NCBI RefSeq assembly: GCF_010389155.1
Contig: NC_057765.1
Coordinates: 39,761,559-39,825,558, forward strand
DNA: 64,000 bases
DNA from: Erigeron canadensis
Taxonomy: Eukaryota > Streptophyta > Magnoliopsida > Asterales > Asteraceae
Direction: 5' to 3'
Shown: in pieces, positions 23,886 to 35,200 of the stretch
Layout of the letters: each line of letters opens with the position of its first letter
Position numbering within the stretch: the first letter of the stretch is position 1
The notes under the pieces: model-generated
The model's database searches: none
Told to the model about the DNA's origin: nothing
What the model saw: the letters and a program-made list of their open reading frames with translations, nothing else
Position numbers and translations under genes: made by a program

Positions 23886-24351
23886 TTAGAATTATGACAA
23901 ACTCTACATTATTAACGTAAAAAAAAATAATTAAACTTTTATTATAAAATTCAAATGACGTACTTCTGATATGTTTGTATAATTTGTATGCACGCTAAGG
24001 CCGATCCTTATATTGCGTTTTAGTGACGTCTGACGCGCGGCGGCTCCACGCCGCTAGTAGCACGGCGGCGTCCAAGGCCGCGTTCGTCTCCTTCCTTCCA
24101 CTTTTAGCCGCGCGGCGTTAAGGCTTGGTGGGGCCGTTTGTACTGTTGCTTATTTAAAAAAAAAAATATTTCCAAGTTTAGTTTTCAAAAACCAACGGCT
24201 CCTATGCCTTTTTTTAAAAAAAATTTTTGTTTTTCTCTTTATACCCCTTCCACATTACCATTTCAAATACACAACTTCATATCCCTTCCAAACCATTTTA
24301 TCTTTATCAAACCATACCATAAACCATTTTTCACAAACCATTCTATTCACA

Positions 24352-24726
24352 ATGTCTATAAGTGTGTGGACTCAATATGAGGATCTATGTTTGTTAAAAT
24401 GTTTGGTGACGAGGAGACCAGACCCTGTTACGGGTAGGTGTGAAATGAGCAATCCCGGCGTCTCTTTTTGGGATGACGTTACTGAAATGTTCAATGCAGA
24501 GAGCAATGGAGGACTACGAAGCAAGGCTCAATTGCAAGGTCACTGGTCTAGGATACGGAAGGAATGTAAATAGTTTGAGGTAATTTGGACACGAGTGATT
24601 GCACAAGGAGGCAACGGGGAGGATGAGCAAAATTATACAACAGCGCATCAGATATATCGGGAGAAACATGGGAGGGGATTCAGATACGAGCACTGCTTCA
24701 GGCAGCTTATCTTTGTTCCTTTTTAG
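24352..24726 (+). pseudogene. broken PIF/Harbinger Myb/SANT-like gene
   Basis: The frame opens at ATG 24352 and reads 73 residues (SVWTQYEDLCLLKCLV, with QGHWSRIRKECK at the end). It then meets TAG at 24571-24573. After the stop the same frame continues as the expected rest of the domain (VIWTRVIAQGG, then TAHQIYREKHGRGFRYEHCF) to a second stop at 24726. The trihelix/SANT-like pattern with Trp at about 7, 40 and 65, followed by a YREKHGRGFRYEHCF-type helix, matches the Myb-like second protein of PIF/Harbinger elements. In plant databases this family is often mislabelled 'glutathione S-transferase T3-like'. In the autonomous element it works with the transposase to bind the ends. With the in-frame stop and no transposase nearby it is probably dead. 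It could be a short product if stop readthrough or an intron hides the TAG, but I see no good donor. Confidence 0.65.
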
Positions 24727-24952
24727 TTGTTCACCAGATCATGAAGTAGACTTTTTAGTTTGATTAAGTGTGGTTTATTTTTTTTAAGTGTGTTTTGTTT
24801 GTTTGAAGTGTGTACTGTCTTTTACTATTGTAATGTTTGAAGTATTTTAATAAAACAAGTCTACTTTAATAAAAATAAGTTTATTCATAATTAAAATAAC
24901 ATTACAAACGGAAATAAAGAAAAACGTACAATACAACATTAAAACAGCCTAC

Positions 24953-25052
24953 TTATTTCTTTTGGGCATAAACTGCTCTGGCCATGTTGATGGACTCATC
25001 TAGGGTCATGATTGCACAAACAATTTCTTCCACAGCTTCTTTAATCTTGTTT
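24953..25052 (-). pseudogene. short coding-like remnant, unassigned
   Basis: On the minus strand a frame reads KIKEAVEEIVCAIMTLDESI followed by NMARAVYAQKK and a stop at 24953-24955. It has a helical, codon-like composition but no start. It lies just beyond the Myb-like frame, within the same presumed element, on the opposite strand. It may be the tail of another transposon-borne protein; the assignment is weak. Confidence 0.2.
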
Positions 25053-25939
25053 TTTTTCAATACTGTCTTTTTTTATTATTGTAGTATCTTTTATTTTTAA
25101 GTAATGTAATGTGTTTTAATTATAATAAAATGTGTTTTAATTATAAATATGTGTAAAAAAAAGAAATAATAAATAGTGAATGAATAGTGAAGAAGTGGGT
25201 AGTATAAGGAGGGGGTGTTCTTGGAAAAAGAAAACTGATGAATAGTGAAAGAATTGGGTAAGAAGTGGGGAAGAAGCAGCTCCTATAAGGAAATGCATAC
25301 AACATCTAGAACCTGACATTTCACTTTAATAAAATACTTTATTTATATAATATTTTTTGGTAATACACTATGTTCGTATCCGTACAATACACAATCGGAT
25401 TCCTTTATTCAAGTTAAAGTTAGATGAAAAATATGAATAAAGAATGAAATAGTTAACTCATATCATGATAATGTAATACTAGTATATTCTTTAATTGGTA
25501 ATTTTTCGTGATAGTTTAATTTTGTAATGTCAAGTTATTCATAAATTTTTCTTCAAATTATATGCATGGTTTATTTATAATTTATGTCTCAAACTCATCA
25601 GTATTTAAACAACATTCTTATCAACTCCATGTTCATGCGTTGAGGACTAGCTTCAGACATAGATAAATCCGTAAATGTGTACCACATACAGCATAATAAT
25701 AGCATATGAACACATTTTTCTATTAACAGACATACCACAAATAATAAAAGAATTCAAACACTTTCAAACTTAATTCCACTAAAAAATAATTCATATATAT
25801 ATATATATTGATTTTTAAATATTCAATTTAAAAAATAATTTTCCTGTTTAATTAAACTTTAAATTAAACTTTTAAACATTTTATAATTACCACATAGCAA
25901 TGTTAAAGTCAATTTCCACGTTTTCATTTTAATTATCTA

Positions 25940-26321
25940 TCTATACTACCTGTATATATAAATTACTCCTCTCAAAGTTTAACATTCTACCTTTAAAATA
26001 TCTAATTTACCCTTTTAATTTATACTACCATCAAACACTTTAATACTTTATCCGTGAAATTTTAAAAATACCCTTAATAAAAAAATCTCTTACGCGTGTC
26101 TCTTCCCTTCCCTGAAGTTGCTCACATAGTGTACCCAAAAAACACACATGCGTTACTGAATTTAATAATCAATCTCACTCTAAAACAATAACGACGGTTT
26201 GCACTTTCAGCCGGACTAAGAAACACGTGAGTTGAATCATACATTCATTTAATAACACGGTACCGCTACTTAACTAGTGTTTTTTTCTTATGCTTGCCGC
26301 ATCGTGCGGGTACAAGGCTAG
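25940..26321 (+). mobile_element. small non-autonomous Helitron
   Basis: It starts TCTATACTACCTGTATATAT after an A (25939) and ends GGCTAG (to 26321), followed by T. A stem-loop region TTGCCGCATCGTGCGGG (26294-26310) lies about 11 bases before the end, with GCCGCA and TGCGGG arms. All three Helitron marks are present. Its interior (TATCTAATTTACCC and TTTATACTACC) is shared with the degraded element at 41462-42071. It is 382 bp and has no coding region. Confidence 0.8.
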
Positions 26322-26969
26322 TCAAACTAAAAACTAGCTAGTGAACTTTTCAAGTTTATTAATTAATTGCTTGAAATCTCTAACTCAAATCTCCGGAATA
26401 TCGAAAACAAATTACTAAAGTTATAAAGGTTGGTAGCCATTAATAAAAACCACACCACAACAAAGTGTGTTTTTCTTTCTCTTCGAATTTTATTGGAGTT
26501 TGGTGAATGTTTGACCGAGACAAAAGATAGTGACTAATAGTCCTTTTGTTTTCACATGTATTATATTAGTATTTTGCATTCCTTCCAAATATAAGTGAAC
26601 TTGCATTTGCGTTGTACATAACATTAATCCAATTTTGAATTTGGTTGATTTAGTGCAAAATAAAAATTAAAAATTAAAAAAAAAAAACATTTTACAAGTA
26701 AAGTCGAGCTCACTAATATGTGCAATAGCCACCCACCAGGAACATTTGTGCGTATTAAACATCGCAAATATAAATATTGATCAAAAGAAGAAAAAAGACA
26801 TCCAAACACTCTACATAATGAAATTTATGATGTTAATTAACTCTTGAGATAAGATTCGTTATTAAATTTATTGAATCTTAATAAAATGGATTATGTAACG
26901 AATAGTGGTAGATATGTAGAGGTTTCTAACATGGCTATATACTTGAGATATATTGTCATTCAACAAAAC

Positions 26970-26990
26970 TTTTTTTTTTTTTTTTTTTTT
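26970..26990 (+). repeat. T21 homopolymer
   Basis: An uninterrupted run of 21 T bases. It is a likely site of length variation or assembly error and makes neighbouring reading frames unreliable. Confidence 0.9.
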
Positions 26991-27164
26991 GTATTTTTTT
27001 TCTTTATTATGGTCAATTTAATTAATGATGTAACTATTGTATCCAAAAACTTTGTTTTATTATAAACTCGCTGTTAATTATACGTCTTTCATTCAAAAGT
27101 TAAAAATCCTTTTTTTTTTGGAAGTTTTGATATGGTTTACAAAATGAGATATTATAATAAAGTA

Positions 27165-27484
27165 GGGTTTAGTGCGCCGAAATGCAATAAACTATGTCTA
27201 AAAGGTTATAGTGTGTACGAACTAACGTTCTTTTTTATTGTATGCATAAACTTAATGAAAAAGTTTATATCATGCAACTTTTTGTGACTGACCAATAAAA
27301 ACCTTACACGTGGCCTTTTAAAAAAAAAAAAAATTACACGTGGCAGCTCATACGGGCTGCCACGTATTCAGATTGCATGATTTGAATATTTTTACTAAGT
27401 TTATGTATACAATAAAAAAAAAGTTAGTTCGTGCACACTATAACCTTTTGGTCATACTTTGTTGCATTCCGACACACTAATCCC
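27165..27484. mobile_element. foldback MULE-type MITE with about 90-bp arms
   Basis: The arms begin GGGTTTAGTG and end CACTAATCCC. The inverted match runs about 90 bases on each side, including AAAAGGTTATAGTGTGTACG on the left and its near-complement on the right. The flanks AATAAAGTA (27156-27164) and TATAAAGTA (27485-27493) match at 8 of 9 bases, as expected for a Mutator-like 9-bp duplication. The centre holds a smaller hairpin (GTGGCAGC...GCTGCCAC, about 27344-27365) with ACGTG cores. Confidence 0.75.
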
Positions 27485-29242
27485 TATAAAGTATCAGTAG
27501 ATTTGTAATTTATTTTGTCATTTGGTTTTAGGTCAAGTGGTCAGCTATCGTCTTGTTTGGGGGACTAGTGGGGGATGTTGATTTGGATACCCGAAATCAA
27601 ATCTTGATTCTTCGTTGTTTCAGGTATTTACATCTTGAGCGTGTGTGTATACGTGTCGTCACTCTTCTTCTGCAAGAATGCACGAGTTCCAACTTCCAGC
27701 ATACTGTTCTTCTTGGGTGTGATGCGTGTATTTTAAGGCATATTTTACACACGGGCAAAAAAGAAAATGTAAAATTGGGGGTTTTGTGACCGAGTTGTCA
27801 CGTTGTTTAACAAACTACAAGTGATCTTTTTGAAAGATTTTAAATGTTTAAAAAATAAATTTTGGCGTAAGAGGAGCAAAAGATAAATCTTAAGGTCTAG
27901 TTTGTTTGATCTTTAGAACCAGAAAATGTTCTCAACCTCCAGTTTATAATCAATTTGTCATTATCCGATTATTAAACTAATAAGTGAAAATGACTAACCT
28001 TAATAGATTAAAGTAACAATATGAAAACCTAACCTCCAACTGTCATAAGACTTGAACCTCACAAATGTAAGAACTTGAAATTTGCAAATTGGAAAAGCAA
28101 GACACTCCACTAAAATTGCATGTAACGTTATTTTTAGCTAAAGGTTGACTTCAAAGTCAAGAACACCAAATGAGTTTGCACCAAATGAGCTACTTCGTCT
28201 CACTCAAACTAGCTACTGCGGTGATCGGTAATGACTTTTAAAACAAAATTTCAACGTAGAGATTTTATGCAAATTGCGATTGAAGTTTTACGAACAATTT
28301 GAGAACTAGAGTTAGAAAACGAAATTCTAATAATAAAGAAAGCTTTTAGAAACTTCACAACTAGTGACCTTGAATAATTAAAGAAGTACAAACTTAACTT
28401 GAAAGTCTATGATCGAGAACTTAGCAAATGAATTTAACCAGAAGATTTTTTAGATGACAATTATGAACAAAATGTGACAAGAACTTTTGTGATCAACAAT
28501 TTGCAATAAATTTTCCGACATTGAGTTTTGGTCTAGAATAGTGAGCAGACTTATACTATTCGAGCATGTGCGTTTCAAAACAGCTAATAGAGATATTTGA
28601 TTTTTCATTTCCCTCTTTTGTGCATTGATGAATTTATAGTACGAGTGGGATGAAAGAAATCTTGTCCATAACTTATAAATCTTGAGCAATTTCCAATGTT
28701 ACTATGGAGTGTACGGTCGTCGTCACCATCATATCACCGCTGCCTTATGCGTGTACAGTGTATCATTCTATGTTCTAAAATTTTGTAAGTACCACATTTA
28801 TATTATTTACATTTTCTTCCGCGTACATCATTCAACACCATCACCACCACCAATAGTAGCCGCCATTATAACCTATCGTCGATACCACCAAGCTGCCACC
28901 ATGACCACTACCACTGCATTGCGTGACTAACGTGGTATTACAGATAAACTAAACGTGAAAAACTTTTTTGTTTAGAAACAATACTTCGATTTACGTTAGC
29001 CTAGGTAGACTACAATTCTACAAATGGTCCAATGGATACAATAATGGGCTACACACCCGGATCGAATTTTAGCCCTGTAACCCGAATACCCGATAGCAAA
29101 GTTTCCAATTCTGACATTTCAAAGTTCCTAATTTCAATAAAATCTTCCATTTCCACACCTCTGTCTCCCCGGTGTCTTTCCAAAATCATCAAAGTAAAAT
29201 TCCCGGTTGACTCCGATCACCGGTCAAATCTGAAAAAAGAAA

Positions 29243-32200
29243 ATGAGCGGACACGATTCAAAGTATTTCTCCACAACTAAAAAAGGTGAAATCCCTGAGC
29301 TGAAAGAAGAACTCAATTCTCAGTATAAGGTAAATCAATCTTTTTCTCACTTTCCCTACACCTATACATACATCCTATTTATGTATCTATATATATATAT
29401 ACATCTTATTTGTGTATTTATCGATTCATTTGATGTTAATTTTAGCTGAAATCCCTGATAATATATATCATTGATCTGATTAAATGTCCAGATCTATAAC
29501 TTTCATATGTGCTATAAATCAGTCAGGTCGTTATTTAAAGGTGTTTATTCGACCTTATATTGATTCGTAAATACGAACGAGTTCGATTCCATGCTTTACA
29601 TAGAGTAATATTCTAAATTATAATTATATATTTCTGCTAGTAGTTAGTGAAACTGTATAGAATTTTGAATGAGCCGTTACTGTGAAACCGCGCAACTGCA
29701 TTGCGCAAATTTAGTTTTTTTTGTTAAAAAAGTACTTTTTTTGAGGAGTTATATATACGTATTGATCCGAGGCACGGAATATTTGTGAAAACTTGTAATT
29801 TAATGTGATTGAGTGTAGGATACGATGAATAGAATTTGATCTGTAAGCGAGTGATCAAATGAAAAGAACTGTAACCGAGTGAGTATTTGATTTTTTTGAA
29901 CATGATTGTGAATTATGAAGAATCGATTTGACAACTCAATCACGTCTGATATGATCGGTAGCTAAAATGTAAGAAACTAAGAAGAAAAAATTGAAAATTG
30001 ATTTTATATTGCTTAAACAATTGTACAATTTGTTAGTTATTTATACAAGAGAATGTACCTGTGCTGGTTAGGAGCGTTGCAGTCAGTCAAATACATTATA
30101 TAAGGGGTATGATAAGTGTGAGTTTTGTAAGTCGATGATGTAGTTAATGGTGTGGTTAAGTGCTTTTAGACAAGCTGCATTGGAGATGGTGTAGACTTGT
30201 GGTTTGGGTGAAGGTTGGTCTACTATAAGACTAGAAAAACAATTCATTATATATGTAAATCTTCTAGCTGAAAGCCGAAGGTCATAGGTTCTCTGGAGGC
30301 TTATTTTGTTTTGCCAACTATAAGATGTCCTTCTGTTCACAATTCACATAACAGGAAGTTTTGACTTCAATTAGGGTGATACTTTTGCTTAAATATGAAT
30401 TGATGTAATGATGTTTACCTTCTCTGGACTTAAGATATTGTTTAACAAGTAGGGATAGATAGAGATTATCATGTTTCATTAAGTGATAGTAATTTAGTAA
30501 GGAGATTTATATGCCCTTCATCGTATATACTTTAAATAATAGAATATTCCAAGTGCATAATGGTAAGATCAATGAGATTCTTGTTGATATATGGTGTAAA
30601 TAATAGAATATTTATAGAACACAGACTGCTTCAAAAGCATTGCCTATGAATATGACCTAATATTTTAGCAGAAGGACATGATTCCCAGACAATATACTTT
30701 ACACACTTGTACATAAAACATTCACTCTTAAAATAATCATTTCTACTTGCTTGATCCAATATAGTATTTGGTTTGTGTCCAGACTTGGTATATGGCATAT
30801 CTCTACTACATTATAAAGCATTTGTTCCCTCCAAATTTTTTCAACTTTCAACTTTTCAACTTTTCAGCCACTCATTTTTTTCTCTCTCCTTCATAATTTT
30901 TTTTATTCCTAATTCATTCAAAATCTTTTATCTCAAAAACCGTACATTGATAAATTATAAAAATTATATGGGTGTTTTTAAATCCGAGGGCGGAGCCCGT
31001 ACGGCGAAGGCATTCGGCTATCACACTCTATGACCTATCACCCCCATCATCTCACCGCCGCAACGCGCGGGTACTTTCTCTCGTTGTTAATGAAACAGAT
31101 TGATCTAATACAATCATTACAAGAGATATATTCCATATGCTTCGATTAATTTAATAGTCTCTATCTACAAGGTGTTTTTGCTAGCATCAGATAAGCTTAT
31201 ACATGCATCCATCGTATTGGATTATTGGTAATAATGTAGTATCGTTTTGGTTTTGGTTGCCATGAACACACTTAAATGTCAGTAACAAGTCTTTATCTCA
31301 TAGTGGTTAGGCTAGGCAAATTGAATCCCTTAATGTATTGATAAGAAACTGCTAATGGTTAAGGCTTTTGACATGGCTAGCTTATGGTTTAGTAGAAATT
31401 TGAAAATATTTTTATATATGTAGTTTTTTACATGGTAGCTTATATTAAATTTTTAGCTCATTAGTTTGAAGCGCTTTTTTTTTTACTTGTCATCCAGGAT
31501 AAGAGAAAAGATGCAGTTAAAAAGGTGATTGCGGCTATGACTGTTGGGAAGGATGTTTCATCACTATTCACGGATGTCCTCAACTGTATGCAGACTGAAA
31601 ATTTGGAGCTCAAGAAGCTTGTTTACTTATATCTCATCAATTATGCTAAAAGTCAACCTGACTTGGCCATACTTGCAGTCAATACATTTGTGAAGGCAAG
31701 AAGTAGGAACTAGGAAGAGCTCTGTTTGATACATATATTAAAGTTTGCTTCTTGAACTTTTATCTAGTGAATTGGGAAATGTCATATATAGAGCCATACT
31801 TTCCATGTACTAGTAATCTAGTATAGTCGTTCCGTGTTAAGTAAACCATTTAAAAGTTTATAGAAATATGATTGCCTAGGGAGACCAATAGGCCACTTTG
31901 ATCATATGTAATATATAATCCTGAACAGCTTTTTAGGGAGGAGAATGAGTAGGGATGATCCTACTGTTGATTGTTTTGCGTTTGTTAGGTTTTTCGTGTT
32001 ATATGTAGCTTTTCCCCTTGTTATCTTATAGACTTAAACACATAATGTATAGGCACCATAATCAATCTCTGCGACATAGAATGATTTTGAATCTCTATCG
32101 TATGTTTCTCATATTGATGGGCATATGAATATGAATGTTACAGGATACACAGGATCCGAATCCTTTGATTCGTGCTTTAGCTGTTAGAACAATGGGATGT

Positions 32201-35200
32201 ATTCGAGTTGATAAAATCACAGAATATCTTTGTGATCCCCTCGAGAGGTGTCTCAAGGTAGCATACTTTTATGTTAATGGAATCTCTAATTGTTTTCAAT
32301 CATAGTGCTATAAGATTATTTAAATTTCTGCTTCCATCTTTGGAAATCTTCTATCAGGATGATGATCCGTATGTTCGAAAGACGGCTGCTATATGTGTTG
32401 CTAAACTTTATGACATTAATGCCGAGTTAGTTGAAGATAGGGGTTTTTTGGATGCTCTCAAGGATTTGATATCTGACAACAACCCTATGGTAGTAGCCAA
32501 TGCTGTTGCAGCTCTTGCTGAAATCCAAGATAACAGCAGTAAACCCATCTTTGAGATCACCAGCAACACACTTACAAAGCTCCTCACAGCTCTTAATGAA
32601 TGCACCGAGTGAGTGTGATTCTTAAATGTGATACCTTTTTTTAGTAAAATGTGTTCTAAAATAGATATCATAGTATGGTTGGATACCTGTTTTAGTTCCT
32701 GTTGTCATTATTTAATCTGTTCTTTATATATTGCTATGAATATGATGACAGGTGGGGTCAAGTTTTTATTTTAGATGCCCTTTCTAAGTACAAGGCCGCT
32801 GATGCTCGTGAAGCTGAAAATATTGTCGAGAGAGTCACTCCCAGACTACAACATGCAAATTCTGCTGTAGTTCTTTCAGCTGTTAAGGTGGTCTTGCTTA
32901 ATTTCTGTAATGTAATTTCCCTAAAGATGGCAAAGTGGGCACACAGGTCGATTGGGTCAAGCACCATTGTCCATTTAAAGAAATAGTCCATAAATGATTG
33001 AAGTTTTGAATATAAGTACAACAGTCGTTATATCTTATGAATAAAACTATTTAGCTGTATTTAGAAAAAAGACTCTTCGACTCTTTTACTGACTTTTGAA
33101 CCTCCCATTTTTTAAAATTTGTTTTTTGTTTTATTCATTGGAATTTGGAAATAGAACATAACCCACAGTGACTAGTGACTAGTTCTAAAGTAAATGGTTG
33201 AATGGTTCTCAATTGCCACATTCGATCTGTGGAATCCCCATGTTTTAGTTTCTCTAGTCTTACTATGTGATGTTATTCTTTTAAGATGATTCTTCAACAA
33301 ATGGAACTCATCACTAGTCCTGATGTTATTCGGAATCTCTGCAAGAAAATGGCCCCTCCTCTTGTAACATTACTTTCTGCAGAACCTGAGATTCAGTATG
33401 TTGCCTTAAGGAACATTAACCTTATTGTACAACGGCGTCCTACAATCCTTGCCCATGAAATTAAGGTATCATGGTTTAGCATTTACTTCTTGTGGAAAGC
33501 ATTCATAGTAGTTAGAGGAAATATCATCTGACTTGTACCTATTTTCCAGGTGTTCTTCTGCAAGTACAATGATCCAATTTATGTGAAGATGGAGAAATTA
33601 GAGATCATGATAAAGCTTGCTTCTGATAGGAATATTGACCAGGTGACTAGGATGCTTCAAAAGCTTTTAGTATATTTGTTGAATGGATCTTGTCTATGTG
33701 GTGATACTTGTTAAGATCTAGTTAGTTGAAATGACCAGATGTAGCATTTCTCATGATATGTGCGGTGTATCCCAGGTGCTATTGGAGTTTAAAGAATATG
33801 CCACTGAAGTAGATGTAGATTTTGTCAGAAAGGCTGTCCGTGCTATTGGACGTTGTGCTATCAAGTTAGAGAGAGCAGCTGAGCGTTGCATTAGTGTTCT
33901 TCTGGAGCTCATCAAAATTAAAGTAAATTATGTCGTTCAAGAAGCTATAATAGTCATTAAAGATATTTTTAGAAGATATCCTAACACGTAAGTTAATTCT
34001 TGCTCCATTTATTAAGCAGCTGGGTTAATTAAGTTTTGATGTATTAACTAAATTTTTGACCTCAGTTATGAATCTATCATTGCAACACTCTGTGAGAGTC
34101 TGGATACTTTGGATGAGCCAGAGGCCAAGGTATTATGGATTTCTAGGGTTCTGCTCTTTGTAAAAACGTGATATTTAGATATTAATACGAACAATCTTTT
34201 TTTATCAGGCGTCAATGATTTGGATAATTGGTGAGTATGCTGAAAGAATTGATAATGCTGATGAACTTCTTGAAAGTTTTCTGGAGACTTTCCCTGAAGA
34301 ACCTGCGCAAGTCCAATTGCAGTTATTGACAGCCACAGTCAAACTTTTTCTTAAGAAGCCAACTGAAGGACCACAGCAAATGATTCAGGTAAAATTCATT
34401 TTATATGGTTATGGTGTATTGCATTTACTCTTTTAAGTTTTTAATGGAAGTGTCTGGCTTTGTGTTTTGAAAATAGTATTCGATTAGGTACTTTTTTAAT
34501 TTGATGATAAGCATCTTCTACTGTTTGGACTTTGGATATAGCAACTTTGGCTCTACCTTTCTGCCAATATAGGGTCAAATAATCAATTTAGATATAGCCT
34601 GTTTTATTACAGCTAACATAATCAGTTTTAAAAGCAATGCCAAGCAAATATTCTGTTATGCTTACAGCAGATTCCTAATGCAAGTGAGTTATATTTATTC
34701 CTATTAAAGAGATCATTGTCTTTGTAGGTTGTATTGAACAATGCCACCGTGGAGACTGATAATCCAGATCTGCGAGATCGTGCTTACATATATTGGCGTC
34801 TTCTATCAACTGATCCCGAGGTTCTTGTTCACCCACTGTTTATTAGTTCTTGATTCATTCAAAGTACTTATAGGTCCATCAATTCTAATGACTTGGATTC
34901 ATAAATTAGGCTGCTAAAGATGTCGTTTTAGCTGAGAAGCCGGTGATCAGCGACGATTCGAATCAATATGATTCATCCCTTCTTGATGAGCTTCTAGCAA
35001 ACATTGCTACGGTATCCTCTGTATATCATAAACCCCCTGAGACATTCATAACTCGTGTGAAAACTGTTCAAACAACAGAAGAAGAATACCCTGATGGTAT
35101 TGAAGGAGGGTACACCGAAACATCGTCTACATTGGTTGCTGATACTGGTGCATCTCCTTTACCTTCTTCAACCACTGATGCTGCAGCTAAGCAGCCAGTT

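Larger units (their letters stand above)
24000..25330. mobile_element. probable PIF/Harbinger-derived element carrying a Myb-like gene
   Basis: A CG-rich left subterminal zone (about 24025-24130, with repeats of CGGCGG, GCCGC and CGCGCGGC) stands out sharply from the AT-rich surroundings. The right zone (25170-25290) repeats GTGAATGAATAGTGAAGAAG and related units. TCCTTATA near 24014 is matched by TATAAGGA near 25280, giving only an 8-bp inverted match, so the exact ends are not fixed. The enclosed reading frame is a Harbinger-type Myb/SANT protein. Confidence 0.45.
23889..29242. other. intergenic region upstream of beta-adaptin
   Basis: It contains the decayed Harbinger Myb-like gene and its GC-rich flank (24000-25330), a Helitron (25940-26321), a T21 run (26970-26990) and a foldback MULE (27165-27484). 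A patch at 28690-28930 with CACCACCACC and GCCGCC runs resembles Helitron interiors but has no ends. Sequence from about 28980 to 29242 is the probable leader and promoter of the beta-adaptin gene. No other gene is supported. Confidence 0.5.

Noticed and set aside
27553..27789. 78-residue open frame beyond the MULE
   Set aside because: No domain or homology recognised and no neighbouring exons.
30083..30340. 85-residue minus-strand frame in beta-adaptin intron 1
   Set aside because: Antisense within an intron, with no domain or start context.
30773..31090. Open frame and GC hairpin (CCGCCGCAACGCGCGGG) in beta-adaptin intron 1
   Set aside because: The frame is interrupted and not conserved-looking. 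The hairpin resembles a Helitron 3' end but no CTAG end or TC head could be placed, so I did not call an element.
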